NCBI GenBank assembly: GCA_036365145.1
Contig: JAEOAD010000005.1
Span: forward strand, 5,499,001 to 5,563,000
DNA from: Orientallactaga sibirica
Lineage: Eukaryota; Chordata; Mammalia; Rodentia; Dipodidae
Direction: 5' to 3'
DNA: 64,000 nucleotides
In this document: one piece after another, positions 23,851 through 35,396 of the stretch
Layout of the letters: every line of letters starts with the position of its first letter
How positions within the stretch are numbered: position 1 is the first letter of the stretch
The notes under the pieces: generated by a model
The model's database searches: none
What the model saw: the letters and a program-made list of their open reading frames with translations, nothing else
Told to the model about the DNA's origin: nothing
Program-made: the position numbers and the translations under genes

Positions 23851-24029
23851 TTTTTATTTATTTACGAGTGAGGGAAACAGCACTCCAGGGCCTCTACCCA
23901 CTGCAAACGAATTCTAGACACGTGCACCACCATGTGCATCTGCCTTAGGTGGGTACTGCAGAAATCGAACGTGGGTCTTTAGGCTTTGCAGGCAAGTTCC
24001 TTAACTACTAAGCCATCTCTCCAGCCCAA
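23851..24029 (-). mobile_element. DIP-type SINE
   Basis: Minus-strand copy with a shortened CT block (GAGTGAGGGAAACAG in place of GA repeats). Confidence 0.84.
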
Positions 24030-24488
24030 GTGTCTGTTTTTAAATTCAAAAACAATATAAAATCATCTTGGATGGTTCCATGGCATGGTGTTTAATAAAT
24101 GCAAATATTTTACTGGAAATGCCTCAATTCCTGTAGACAGGAAGATCTCCCTTTTCTGTTGTTTATGCCAAACGGGCCGACGGAAAGGCTGCATCGTGCA
24201 GGAGCGGAGGGCTGGCGGCTGCGGAGCAGAAACGATGAATCAAGGCCTACGGATTCTGTTTGCTTTCCGCAGCTCACTTTGGCAGCTTTGCGTTAATGAT
24301 GTGTCAGAGGCCATATGACCACACTTGGTGCTCCCTGAGGCAACAGGCTTTATACTTTCTGTATGTAAAGCTAAAATGATGAAAATCGATAAACACAAGA
24401 GGAAATGAGTGAGGTGGAAGGGTGGAAATACTGAGACAAAAAAGGGAATAAAAGAACAAAAGGTAGAAAAGAGTTCAAGAAAGAATCC
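24030..24488. other. Unique sequence, possibly conserved
   Basis: AT-rich with octamer-like (TGCAAATATT near 24100) and E-box words, and a CpG-bearing patch at 24175-24235. No gene recognised; regulatory use is a guess. Confidence 0.35.
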
Positions 24489-24650
24489 AGGCTGGGCGTG
24501 GTGGTGCTAAGCCTTTAATCCCAGCACTTGGGAGGCAGAGGTAGGAGGATTGCCATGAGTTCGAGGCCACCCTGAGACTACATAGTGAATGCCAGGTCAG
24601 CCTGAGCTAGAGTAAGACCCCACCTCAAAAAACCACACACACACACACAA
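24489..24650 (+). mobile_element. B1-type SINE
   Basis: Complete copy ending in a short CACA run rather than a pure A tail. Confidence 0.87.
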
Positions 24651-24815
24651 AAGCAGAATTCAAGTATTTCTGAACTACCATGAGAATACATTTGCAGCAT
24701 TGATAACCTCCCTGAACCCTTTGTGCACCCTGTGTTCCCCAGAGACTGACCAGCCTTCCTTACTTCTCATCCTCCTACCACACTGACACACAGACCCAGT
24801 TGGGAAGACGGACCG

Positions 24816-24950
24816 GACTGAAAAGATGGCTCAGTGATTAAAAATCTTGCTTTCAAAGCCTGCCAGCCCAGGTTCAATTCCTAAGCCACCCACATAAGCC
24901 ACACACAAATAGTGGCTCAAGTGTCTAGTGTTCATTTGCAACAGCAAAAA
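24816..24950 (+). mobile_element. DIP-type SINE, body
   Basis: Diverged DIP head and body; its 3' end continues into the tandem repeat that follows. Confidence 0.75.
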
Positions 24951-25272
24951 TACCCTGGCACATTCATACACACAAACCACACACACACGCACGCACACTC
25001 TAATACATGAATTTAAAAAATACCCTGGCACATTCATACACACAAACCACACACGCACGCACGTGCATGCACACTCTAATACATGAATTTAAAAAATACC
25101 CTGGCACATTCATACACACAAACACACACACACGCACGTGCATGCACACTCTAATACATGAATTTTAAAAATACCCTGGCATATTCATACACACAAACAC
25201 ACACATACACGTGCATGCACACTCTAATACATGAATTAAAAAAATACCCTGGCATATTCATACACACAAACA

Positions 25273-25304
<32 letters not shown>

Positions 25305-25350
25305 ACACACACACGTGCATGCACACTCTAATACATGAATTAAAAAAATA
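24951..25350 (+). repeat. Five-unit minisatellite grown from a DIP 3' end
   Basis: TACCCTGGCACATTCATACA begins units at 24951, 25021, 25097, 25172 and 25245 (70-76 bp, last one about 105 bp). Each has a CA-rich core and ends CTCTAATACATGAATTNAAA. The first unit joins the DIP body where GGCCCTGGCACGCCCATTC is expected, so the DIP tail was the seed. Confidence 0.85.
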
Positions 25351-25356
25351 AGCATG

Positions 25357-25510
25357 AGCCGGGCGTGGTTGCGCACGCTTTTAATCCCAGCACTCGGGAG
25401 GCAGAGGTAGGAGGATCGCCGAGAGTTCGAGGCCACCCTGAGACTACATAGTTAATTCCAGGTCAGCCTGGACCAGAGTGAGACCCTACCTCGCAAAACC
25501 AAAAAAATAA

Positions 25511-25540
<30 letters not shown>
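25357..25540 (+). mobile_element. B1-type SINE with target-site duplication
   Basis: Complete, CpG-rich copy with an (AAAT)n tail. AGCATGAGCC at 25351-25360 recurs at 25541-25550. Confidence 0.9.
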
Positions 25541-25541
<1 letters not shown>

Positions 25542-25550
25542 GCATGAGCC

Positions 25551-26257
25551 TTCCACAAACATTAAAGCGAAACTTCCACATTTTCAGGGGAAAAATCTGA
25601 TACAACAGAGACAGGTTTTGGTTGAAAATAATCTAAGAATTAAAGAAAGTGATATGACTACAACTGGAGTGATTAATTTCTACTGTACCCCATCTATGTA
25701 GTTATGACAACAGAAGACCTAGATAAATGAGAGAAATAAGGAGTCCTTCACATTATGGCTCTCTGGTGCGGAGTTTTAATTTCCTTAAGGAAATGACTGA
25801 CATAAAATCAGAGGTTCCTTTATCTTCTCTCCCCCATGAAAATAAAGTCAACTCTCCTGGGGAAGAGCATTCAACCTGTGCAAACAAACGCCAGAAACAG
25901 TTATATTTTCCAAAAAAGTCCCATCAACAGTTCCCTTTTCTAGAACTGACATTAATGTTCTTCAATGAACAGCTTCCTTTCTCTCTTCCCATCAGAAGTG
26001 ACAGTCAACTGATGAGCTCGCTTATGACCATTTCTGACCGGTACTGTCCAAGACTGTCACCACTGACCACATGTAGCTCCTGAGCATTTGGGACATCACT
26101 GGTCTGGGCTGCAATGTGCTCTAAGTGAGACTGTACACTGGATTTCAGACTTACTGGGGAAAAAGGAGATTATGTCCACGATGATTCTATTTCATGTTGA
26201 AACGATAGTGTTTTGGATAAACTAGGCTAAATAAATGTAATACTAAGATTTTAATGT
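25551..26257. other. Unique sequence, no gene seen
   Basis: A 118-codon plus-strand frame (25727-26083) is the longest here. I recognise no family; composition is ordinary. Left unannotated as coding. Confidence 0.4.
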
Positions 26258-26422
26258 TGGGCTGGAGAGATGGCTTAGCAGTTAAGGAACTTGCTTGCAA
26301 ATCCAAAGGACCCAGGTTCAATTCCCTAGTACGCACGTAAGCCAGATGTACAAAGTGGCACATGCATCTGGAGTTCGTTTGCAGTGCCTGATGGCCCTGA
26401 TGCACTCGTTCTCTCCCCCCCA

Positions 26423-26473
<51 letters not shown>

Positions 26474-26477
26474 ATAT
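26258..26477 (+). mobile_element. DIP-type SINE with (AAAT)n tail
   Basis: Complete copy; about 13 AAAT units follow the CCCCCC-containing 3' end. Confidence 0.88.
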
Positions 26478-27056
26478 TTTGGGGAAAAAGATCAATGTAA
26501 CCCATTTATTTTTACTTCTTACATGGGGAAACTAGAAAACTTCTAACTTCATAAGTGATTCACATGGCATTTCCGTTGGACAGCCCTACGGGACAGGCTT
26601 CCTTGCAGGAGGCGGCTTTCTCCTCGCCATCTGAGCAGAGTGAATATTTCACACTTCAGAAATAGCACACAGCAGAATCTCACCATGACCCTACCCTGGG
26701 CCCGTCTGCTTAGAGATGGAATCTGCTCTTCGAAAATCGTCTTAGCACAGCTACTAAGGTAGAACTGCTTTGTTGCCCAGGACACTTCCGTGTGCATTCA
26801 GAGGCTATCCAAACACACAAACTCTACCAATCAAAGGTCAACTTATCACCACCAAGAAATACATGAAAACTACTTCTGCCCTTTCTCTGTGCCCAATGTA
26901 CCTGCTGTTAAATGCATCTAATAAGGGGAATTGATGTGAGGTGAACTGGGTTTGGTGGTACTAATTACTGCATTGTGTAATTTTACCACACTAAGGAAAA
27001 CCTAACATGAACTGTACATCTGAGATGGGCGTGAGCCTATATTATCTTATAAGAAA
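26478..27056. other. Unique sequence, no gene seen
   Basis: Nearly 580 bases; an 82-codon minus-strand frame has no recognisable domain. Confidence 0.45.
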
Positions 27057-27057
27057 A

Positions 27058-27171
27058 TAACCACCACACCTTTAATCCCAGCACCGTGAGTTCAAGGCCA
27101 CCCTGAGACTACATAGTGAATTTCAGCCTAGGCTAGAGTGAAATCCTACCTTGAAAAACCAGAAAAAAAAA

Positions 27172-27215
<44 letters not shown>

Positions 27216-27231
27216 AAAGGAAGGAAGAAAA
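27058..27231 (+). mobile_element. Truncated B1-type SINE with (GAAA)n tail
   Basis: B1 with a 5' and an internal deletion; from 27161 its A tail has become a 71-nt pure purine GAAA repeat. Confidence 0.82.
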
Positions 27232-27345
27232 TAACTTTGGCTCATTCACTTTATTGGACCAGAGTGCTTTTCACACCCTTCAATGTCAGTTTGTCTATCA
27301 TTCAGAACGTCAGAAGCAACAATCATCACTTAAAATACATTTTAA

Positions 27346-27490
27346 AAGCCGGGCGTGGTGGAGCACGCCTTTAATTCCAGCACTCCGGAAGCAGAGGTAG
27401 GAGGATCGCCGTGAGTTCGAGGCCACCCTGAGACTACAGAGTGAATTCCAGGTCAGCCTGGGCTAGAGTGAGACCTTACCTTAAAAAATA
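27346..27490 (+). mobile_element. B1-type SINE, young-looking
   Basis: Close to consensus, keeping CpGs (GGATCGCCGTGAGTTCGAGG). Confidence 0.9.
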
Positions 27491-28036
27491 AAATACATTT
27501 AAAATACTTTTAAAATAGAAGAAATTCTGTTTATAAAATGAACAATTTACTAAGGAAATGTTATATGCCAGGAAAGCAATATCGCATGGAATTTGGTTGA
27601 TTCCTGCAAACACGTCTGAAATTGGGACAGAGATAGAAACTAAGTGGATATTCTCCATGAAACCTGAGATCACAATACACACATGACTTTGAAGTCTGTC
27701 AGAGTCTGATGCATCCGGAAGTCATTTCCACACTTACCCATCCCCTTCTTCCTGTGGTGCTGCCCAGATAAGCAGACAGCAGACAGAAACCCCGACGAGC
27801 AGTGGGCGGCACGTAAGAGTATCTCGCTGGCCGAGACCGCGGAGCCCCAGACAGCAGGAGTGCAGGGCAAAGCCGGCTCCATAAATACACCAGGCAAAAC
27901 CGCCTGTCACCACAAAGCCCGTCCCCTCCTTCAAAGTGGAAGGAGATGGTTCTGATGAAACAGGAACAAGGAAAATTCAAAGGGGACAGAAATGGAACTT
28001 TTTCCAGATTTCTTATTGACAAAAAGAAATGAAAAA
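27491..28036. other. Unique sequence with a CpG-bearing patch
   Basis: At 27775-27930 CpGs cluster, with GATA (CAGATAAGC) and ETS-like (CATCCGGAAGTC near 27712) words. Frames of up to 119 codons on the minus strand overlap in several registers and resemble nothing known to me. Confidence 0.4.
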
Positions 28037-28196
28037 AGAGCCGTGCATGGTGGTGCACGCCTTTAATCCCAGCCCTCGGGAGGCAGGGGTAGGAGGATGG
28101 CTGTGAGTTCGAGGCCAGCCTGAGAGACTACCTAGTGAATTCCAGGTCAGCCTGAGCTAGAGTGAGAACTTACCTCAAAAAACAACAACCAAAAAA
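28037..28196 (+). mobile_element. B1-type SINE
   Basis: Complete copy; carries GAGAGACTACCTAG in place of GAGACTACATAG. Confidence 0.88.
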
Positions 28197-28286
28197 AGGG
28201 AAAGAAATGAAAAAAGAAACGAAGGAAGCTAGAAATGATTGCCTGCTTAATGTAATGTGTTCTTGTTTGAAAATCAAAACCCAAAC

Positions 28287-28482
28287 TGGAGGTAGAGAAA
28301 AGGCTCAATGGCTAAGGCACTTGCCTACAAAGCCTAAAGACCCATTTTTGATTCCCCAGTACCTACATAAAGCCAGATACACAAAGTGGCACATGCATTT
28401 GGAGTTCGTTTGCAGTGGATAGAGGATCTGGCTCTCTCATTCTCTTTCTCTCTGCTTGCAAAAAAATTTAAACCAATTTTTA
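28287..28482 (+). mobile_element. DIP-type SINE, TGCTTGCAA-tail subtype
   Basis: Head diverged (GGAGGTAGAGAAAAGGCTCA); 3' end CTCTCTGCTTGCAAAAAA. Confidence 0.8.
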
Positions 28483-28556
28483 AAAACTGGCTAGAAGCAT
28501 AAAGGACAATAATTAGTCATTTTCTCACATTAATCGAGATATATAAAAACTTGATC

Positions 28557-28775
28557 TCAGGGTGGGGAGATGGTTTAACAGTTAAGGTGCTTGCCTGCAA
28601 AGCCAAAGGACCCATGTTCGATTCCCCAGGACCCATGAAGGTCAGATGCACAAAGGTTGTACATGCGTCTGGAGTTCATTTGCAGCAGCTGGGGGGCCCT
28701 GGCATGCTGATATTCTCTCATTCTCTCTCTCTCTCTATATATATATATCAGCCTCTCTGTATCTCAAATAAAAAA
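28557..28775 (+). mobile_element. DIP-type SINE with (CT)n(AT)n
   Basis: The CT block passes into TATATATATATATCAGCC before the AAATAAAA tail. Confidence 0.82.
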
Positions 28776-29298
28776 ATTAAAGTGTGATCTCTTTTAATGC
28801 TAAAATTAAGCTACATTTGGATTAGAAAGGAATGATGCACATCAACAGCCATGAATTCTAAACTTCAACATCTCACTCTGCCCAAGAACCAAACAAGATC
28901 CTACTCTCAGTTCCCAGATGAGGAAGGCTGTGTTCCAGCCAGAACAGGGAGTCTTTCATTCCTCAACACTGCAGGTTAGTAAGTGCACTGAAAAGCCCAT
29001 GCGCTTTGAGACCGTTTAATCCCTGATCGCAGTGATTGCAGATACTCCTACTTCTGACAGGTTATAAAAGGGTCCCTTGGCTCTTAAGAATGAAGTGCCA
29101 AGTCCAAAGTCTCTACTGAATTGCCCTATTCCAGCCCACAGAACCGGCTTCTGGGTGTTTCTACCCAGACGTAGCCTGTCAAAGGTCCTATGGGTGTCCG
29201 AGACTTCAGGTTCTAACCTAGAAAGGTGAACACGTCACCTGCCCGGCACAATGCAATGAAAGTTGTACTGAAGACAAATGTGATGAGGAATACAGCTG
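28776..29298. other. Unique sequence, no gene seen
   Basis: About 520 bases with no recognisable repeat, exon or RNA. Confidence 0.45.
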
Positions 29299-29620
29299 TG
29301 GGGCTGGGGAGATGCTCAGAGGCTCAAGGCCACAGGCCCAATTTTCCAGTATCCACATAAAGCCAGATGCTAAGTGGCACATGCATCTGGAGTTTGTTTG
29401 CAGTGGCAAGAGGATCTAGAACATCCATTCTCCCCCCCCCCACCTCTCTCAAGTAAATAAATATGTAAAGGATCAAGCTGGGCATGGTGACACATGCCTT
29501 TAATCCCAGCACTTGGGGAGGCAGAGGTAGGTGGATTGCTGTGAGTTCGAGGCCACTCCGAGACTACATAGTGAATTCCAGGTCAGCCTGAGCTAGGAGT
29601 GAACCCCTACCTCAAAAAAA
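29299..29620 (+). mobile_element. DIP (deleted) followed by B1
   Basis: The DIP copy lacks much of its A-to-B-box spacing (GGCTCAAGGCCACAGGCCCA). A B1 starts at 29474. Confidence 0.8.
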
Positions 29621-29818
29621 AATATTTTTAATTATTTGAAAGGGAGAGAGACAGGGAGAGAGTAAACATGGGCACACCAGGGTCTCTTGCCCCTGCAAAC
29701 AAACCCCAGATGCTTGTGCCACTTTATGCGTCTGGTTTTATGTGGGTACTAGGGTATTAAACCAGGGCCAGCAGGCTTTGCAAGCAAGAACACTTAGCCA
29801 CTGAGCCATTTCTCAAGT
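29621..29818 (-). mobile_element. DIP-type SINE
   Basis: Minus-strand copy with TTTTATGTGGGTACTAGGGT; its end is altered to GCCATTTCTCAAG. Confidence 0.8.
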
Positions 29819-30317
29819 TTTTACGAAACGCAAACCCAGCATGGAAAAACAAAGGCCACAGAGCAAATATGAGGAAAACAGGTGCTTTCCTTGGGTGACT
29901 GTCATTACTCAGACTGTGGGGGTTGTGGCAGATGAAGCCACAGCTAGGCAATCTCAGGCAGTCTTGTGACCTGGTCAAAAGTGCTTAAGCACACACACTG
30001 GTACACAGAGATTCTAATGACTCAGCTCTTCCACAGTCTCTCGGCTCCCTGCACAATCACATATGTGGGGCCGCATCCACCTGACATCTGTTTAAATCTC
30101 CACTTCTCAGTGCTTTTGCAAACACTTCTTAGTTCAATAGAGGGACCTAAATCAATGGAACTGATAAAGTTGGCAATGAGCTGACCCATCCTAACTGACC
30201 GTGCAGAATCTCCTAAGAAAACAAGTACCTAATTCAAACTGCCCGTCCTCAGGGGTCACCGAACTCAAACTGCCCGTCCTTAGGGGTCACAGAACTGTGC
30301 TTTACCTTTTTTAAAAA
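29819..30317. other. Unique sequence with a 31-bp tandem duplication
   Basis: TTCAAACTGCCCGTCCTCAG near 30233 recurs 31 bp later with one C/T change. Nothing else recognised. Confidence 0.55.
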
Positions 30318-30705
30318 GGACTAGGGTGATGGCTTAGTGGTTAAAGGTGTTTGTTTGGAAAGCCTGACAGCCCAGGGTTTGATTCCTCACATAAAACCAA
30401 ATGCAAAACATGATGCTTGCATTTGGAGTTTGTTTGTAGTGGCAAGAGGCCCTGGGAGCCATTTTATCTCTCTCTCTGCAAATAAGTAAAATAATCAAAA
30501 TAAATTAAAGGGGCTGAGGAGATGGTTCAGAGGTTAAAGGCGCTTGCTTGCAAAGCCTGCCAACCTGGGTTCAATTCCCCAGTCCCCACGTAAAGGCAGG
30601 TGCACCAAGTGATGGGCATAGGCATCTGGAATGTGTTTGCAGTGACAAGGGGCGCTGGCATGCTCATATCATCCCCCCCCATACACAAATGAAAAAATTA
30701 AGTTC
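30318..30705 (+). mobile_element. Two DIP-type SINEs
   Basis: Copies at 30318-30505 and 30508-30705, both of the ACATAAA/ACGTAAAG subtype, the second ending in a C8 run. Confidence 0.82.
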
Positions 30706-31212
30706 AAGTACCAGTGACATTGGGTAATTTAACATGTATGATCAATACACACTAACTGCAGATTCACAGAAGAGACCTAATTGATATTTTCAAGGAATAG
30801 CTGAACAGACCACAGAGGTTAAGACAATTCAGCCACTTTTGCAGGGGGACTCACAGCAGGCTGGGCTGACCTGATAAGCAAATGAATGAAAACACACACT
30901 GACATGTGTTTTCACATGCATGCGTGTTGGGTTTTCTGGGCGAAGCATACAGTTCATGCCACGTGAACAGGAGCAGGTCCAGGTAGGGTCAGCACCCTGC
31001 ACCGAACTAAGTTTTCTTCTGCAGCACGTCTGGATTTGGTCCCCAACACAGGAAACAGAGACGACAGCCAAGTTTACTCTTCCTTCACCTGCCAGCTGGA
31101 CAGGCTATGGCAGAACTTATGTGCACGAAATTAAGGTCCCTGGATATATTCACAGAACAAGTCACCTCATGGACTAGGGATGTGACACAAAGAAGAAACT
31201 AATAATGCCCAA
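30706..31212. other. Unique sequence, no gene seen
   Basis: Opposing 80- and 85-codon frames cover the same bases (30829-31177) without recognisable domains. Confidence 0.45.
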
Positions 31213-31352
31213 GTAGTAGGGTCTCACTCTAGCTCAGGCTGACCTGGCATTCACTTTGTAGTCTCAGGGTAGCCTTGAACTCACCGTGATCCTCCTACCT
31301 CTGCCTCCCGAGTGAGTGCTGGGATGAAAGGCATGCGCCACCACGCCCAGCC
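31213..31352 (-). mobile_element. B1-type SINE, tailless
   Basis: Minus-strand copy beginning at GTAGGGTCTCACTCTAGC with no T run before it; head intact. Confidence 0.85.
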
Positions 31353-31549
31353 TTCATTCAATTCTTTACACATGACCCTAGTTTAATTTAGTAAGAATAG
31401 AACCTAATACTTTTACCATGTGCCATGCATTCTCTAAATACATACATATATACAGTATATATACATATACATACAGCAATGAACCTCATAATCCATGGCT
31501 TGCACTGGTAATACACCATCATGTACCCTGAACATACAGGAGTTAAAGC

Positions 31550-32150
31550 AGGAATGTCCTTGAACTGTCCTTGCAGTCTCCACTTTGCTAAAGGTCAGAG
31601 AAGATCTGGCTTCTTCTCCTAGCTGCCTCCAGGAGTTCCCTAGATCTGTTTTTCCATGGAGAACCTGACTCTCTCCCCTAGGCAGGAGTTCCCCTTTCCT
31701 AGAAGGAAGCGATTCCTGGAAAGGATTGAACCTGATCCTGGACTGGTTAAGCTCGGTCTCTGTTCAGAACCTATAAATGACCCCAACTTAAGTCTCTAGC
31801 TGGGCTTCATCCTCTCCGGCCTTCTCAAGGACAGGACTTCTTATGCTTTCTTCTCAATCTAATAAAATCTCTCTAAAAGCCGGGCGTGGTGGTGCACGCC
31901 TTTAATCCCAGCACTCGGGAGGCAGAGGTAGGAGGATCGCTGTGAGTTCAAAGCCAGCCTGAGACTACAGAGTGAATTCCAGGTCAGCCTGAGCTAGAAT
32001 GAGACCCTACCTCAGAAAACCAAAATAAAATAAAATCTCTCTACATCTTACCCACCAGTCTATATGGATTTCAATTCTTGGAATTCATAAAACAAGTATC
32101 TGTGGACACTCCAATTCCTGTTTTGGTGAGGAATCCCAAAATTCCAGTTT
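31550..32150 (+). mobile_element. Possible LTR, split by a B1
   Basis: A TATA-like CTATAAATGACC (31770) is followed about 90 bases later by AATAAAA (31861), then a region ending TTCCAGTTTCA. This spacing is that of a retroviral LTR promoter and poly(A) site. Ends and duplications are not resolved, so the call is tentative and the limits approximate. Confidence 0.3.
31876..32028 (+). mobile_element. B1-type SINE with 15-bp target-site duplication
   Basis: AATAAAATCTCTCTA at 31861-31875 recurs exactly at 32029-32043. Body close to consensus. Confidence 0.92.
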
Positions 32151-32159
32151 CAATAGGCT

Positions 32160-32557
32160 GTGCTGTCTAGGTTTATGGAAAATACCCCTATGACGTTCAC
32201 ATACTAGCCTCGTCTATTGACACATTTCTCAGAATGTATCCCTCTCCCATGAAACTTTTTTAAACTTTCTCTCATTAGGAATCACGAAGGTTGGCTCTCT
32301 GTCAGCTTCTGGTTCGATACAATTTTCACCTTCCCTTTCAGACCTCTACTTCCTCGAGATCTCCTGAGTTTGATACCACATTGCCACCTCCATCTGTACC
32401 CAAAGCAGGCACTGCCCAGCAGGAAGGGGCCTTGCATCATTTTGAACATCTCTGGATGAAGTACTGATACTGAAATTAGGTGGGAAGACAATGCTGATAT
32501 TGGAATATTTTCAGAGATTATTTCATGATCTTTACAAATGATTAATATATATTTACT
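32160..32557. other. Unique sequence, no gene seen
   Basis: A 69-codon minus-strand frame is not recognisable. Confidence 0.4.
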
Positions 32558-32622
32558 TATGGTGCTAGGGACTGAATCTAGGGCCTCAAAACTCTATTAC
32601 TGGGCTAACCCCCCAACCCTTA
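32558..32622 (-). mobile_element. ID-like SINE remnant
   Basis: GTGCTAGGGACTGAATCTAG to CCCCCCAACCC reads as a diverged ID/tRNA-like head on the minus strand. Confidence 0.5.
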
Positions 32623-32697
32623 ATTTGTTTTTAATTACCAACTGAGAGATCTGTAACTTTTTCAAAGACAGGAAATAAATGACAAAAGCAAGACAGC

Positions 32698-32856
32698 AGC
32701 CTGGCATAGTGGCATAAGCCTTTAATCTCAACCCTTAGGAAGCAGAAGTAGGAAGATTGCTGTGAATTTGAGGCCAACTGGGACTACATAGTGAATTCCA
32801 GATCAACCTGGGCTAGAGTGAGAGACCCTACCTCAAAACAAACAAACAAACAACAA

Positions 32857-32892
<36 letters not shown>
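32698..32892 (+). mobile_element. B1-type SINE with (CA)n tail
   Basis: Diverged B1; after AAACAAACAAACAACAACCA the tail is a CA dinucleotide run (32857-32891). Confidence 0.82.
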
Positions 32893-32893
<1 letters not shown>

Positions 32894-33133
32894 GCCAGAT
32901 AGACTGAGGTCATAAAGGGTCACCAGAAGCAGTCAAGTGCCCAAGGCTGCTGCCAACCAGTCTTGCTAAAGCCAGGCAAGTTCAGGGCAATTGGTGGCTC
33001 CTGAGTGCCAAGCAGGACAGATGTGAGGGGTAAAGTGGATCAATTAAGTGCTAACTAATGTCCAGCTGGTGGAAATAGCCAGTATGGAGGTAGCTGGGCA
33101 CAAGAGGCCTCCACCTGAGGGTTTTTTGTTGTT

Positions 33134-33885
33134 GTGACTCTTGTTTTGGGAGGTAGGGTCTCACTCTGGCCCAGGCTGACCTGGAATTCACTATGTAGTC
33201 TCAGGGTGGCCTTGAACTCACGGCGATCCTCCTACCTCTGCCTCCCGAGTGCTGGGATTAAAGGCGTGCACCACCACACCCTGCTTCCATCTGAGTTCTC
33301 TCTCTTTTTAAAAAAATATTTTATTTATTTGAGAGACAGAGGGAGAGAGGAAGAGGCAGATAGAGAGAGAATGGGAAAACTAGGACCTCCAGCCACTGCA
33401 AACAAACTCTAGATGCATATGCCACCTTGTGCTTTTGCTTACGTGGGTCCTGGGGAATAGAACCTGGGTCTTTAAGGTTCGCAGGCAAGGGCCTTAACTG
33501 CAAAGCCATCTCTCCAGCCCCCATTTGAATTTTTTTTTTTTTTTTTTTTGGTTTTTGAGGTAGAGTCTCACTCTAACTCAGGCTGACCTGGAATTCACTC
33601 TGTATTCTCAGGGTGGCCTCCAATTTATGGTGATCCTCCTACCTCTGCCTCCCGAGTGCTGGGATTAAAGGCGTGAGCTACCACACCCAGCTCCCCATCT
33701 GAATTCTTCTTCTTCTTCTTTTTTTTTTTTTTTTTTTTTTGGTTTTTTGAGGTAGGGTCTCACTCTGGCCCAGGCTGACCTGGAATTAACTATGTAGTCT
33801 CAGGGTGGCCTTGAACTCATGGCAATCCTCCTACCTCTGCCTCCCGAGTGCTGGGATTAAAGGCGTCTGCCACCACGCCCGGCTT
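33134..33885 (-). mobile_element. Cluster: B1, DIP, B1, B1, all minus strand
   Basis: B1 at 33134-33286, DIP at 33308-33520, B1 at 33528-33693 and B1 at 33708-33885, each with its own T run. They are separated by similar CCATCTGAATTCTT words (33520s, 33692, 33888), i.e. shared insertion-site duplications. Confidence 0.85.
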
Positions 33886-34400
33886 ACCCCATCTGAATTC
33901 TTAACAGCCTCTCATTCTCTTGGTTGGCCTTGCTGTTGTTCTTTTTCAGTTATGGTCAAATTATTTTTTAGTTAGCAAAGTTGCCTTTTATCCCTAAAGC
34001 TACACTCACACACTCATTCACTCTCACCTCACAATGTTTAAAAATCCCAAGTTATTGGGGAATATCTTTGCAGCCACTTCTTGCCCCTACTCCCCCATGG
34101 CCTAGAAGTATGTTTGGTTTGGCCTCTACCCTGAGGGATGGACATGCTTTCTTTACTTCCAATTCCTGTTGTGCCCACCCTGGGTTATTTTGGCCCATGT
34201 GGGTGTGTGTAAACAGCAGGAGGGGGCACCCTGGAGGCAAGGCACAAGCAATGGATTACAGATCTGGTAGGGCACAGCAGTAGGAAAACATGGACTCCCT
34301 TGAGAACTGCTTAGACAGGGAACACTTTTAAGGGCAGCCTCAAGGGAGAGGGAAGACTCCACGAGACAGTATTTCATACTTCGCTCACGTTAAAACAAAT
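33886..34400. other. Unique sequence, no gene seen
   Basis: A 100-codon plus-strand frame (33981-34283) overlaps minus-strand frames; no domain recognised. Confidence 0.4.
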
Positions 34401-34401
34401 G

Positions 34402-34600
34402 TCAGGAGAGATGGCTTAGCCATTAAGGCACACGCCTGCGAAGCCTAAGGACCAGGGTTCGATTCTCCAGGTCCCATGTAAGCCAGATGCACATAGTGGT
34501 GCATGCATCTGGAGTCCATTTGCAGTGGCTGGAGGCCCTGGCATGCCCATTCTTCCTCCCTCCCTCTCTCTCTCTGTCTCAAGTAAATAAATTTAAAACA
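34402..34600 (+). mobile_element. DIP-type SINE
   Basis: Head starts GTCAGGAGAGATGGCTTAGC; TTCCTCCCTCCCTCTCTC block. Confidence 0.85.
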
Positions 34601-34848
34601 CATGTCAGTAGCTACCCTCTGTTCTAGAAATCTGAGTGTGTTGCTACATGCAGGGCTTTCCAGCGTTAATACTGAACTTTCCTCAGTCATTCATCCCTCC
34701 ATCCCTCTTACAGATTAAGATCACATAATAACTTCCCCTCAAATCCAGAAGTTTCAAAACCAGGACCAGAAAACAAACAAATAAACAAACATGGTAAGGA
34801 TTCCCTAGTGAATACAGAATGGCCACTTCCTTCCTCCTGAAATCCATC

Positions 34849-35060
34849 ATTTTATTTTATTTATTTGAGAGAGCAAGAGAAGGAAAAAGAGGCAGATAGA
34901 AAGAGAATGGGAGTGCCAGGGCCTCTAGTCACTGCAAACGAACTCCAGCTTCATAAGCCACCTTATGCATCTGGCTTTATGTAGGTACTGGGGGACTGAA
35001 CCTGGGTCCTTAGGCTTTGCAGGCAAGCACTTTAACCACTGAGCTGATTCTCAATCCCGA
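34849..35060 (-). mobile_element. DIP-type SINE
   Basis: Minus-strand copy; A-box end altered to CTGAGCTGATTCTCAATCCC. Confidence 0.83.
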
Positions 35061-35222
35061 GGACCATCATTTTAGTGGGCAGGTGGTTGTTTTCCTGGCT
35101 GAAGCAGTTTTGAGATGATGTACTGACAATACTAACCTTATCTACAGATTCTGTCCTCAAATTATTCTATAGATGGGAGGGACAGTTCACATTTGTGTCA
35201 GGCCCATCTAAGGAAATACAGG

Positions 35223-35392
35223 AGGGCCAGGCTTGGTGGCATGTGCCTTTAATCCCAGCACTCGGGAGGCAGGGAGGCCAAGGTAGGAGGATCGCTGTGA
35301 GTTCCTGGCCAGCCTGAGACTACATAGTGAATTCCAGGTCAGCATGGGCTGGAGTGAGACCCTACCTTGAACCCACCCCCCGCCCCCAAATA
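35223..35392 (+). mobile_element. B1-type SINE with small internal duplication
   Basis: GGAGGCAGGGAGGCCAAGGT shows a short repeat of the GGAGGC box relative to other copies. Confidence 0.85.
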
Positions 35393-35396
35393 AAGA

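Noticed and set aside
24951..25350. CRISPR-like regular repeats
   Set aside because: Repeats are contiguous with variable CA cores and no unique spacers; the genome is mammalian.
25727..26083. 118-codon frame
   Set aside because: No family resemblance, ordinary composition, flanked by SINEs. Not enough to call a gene.
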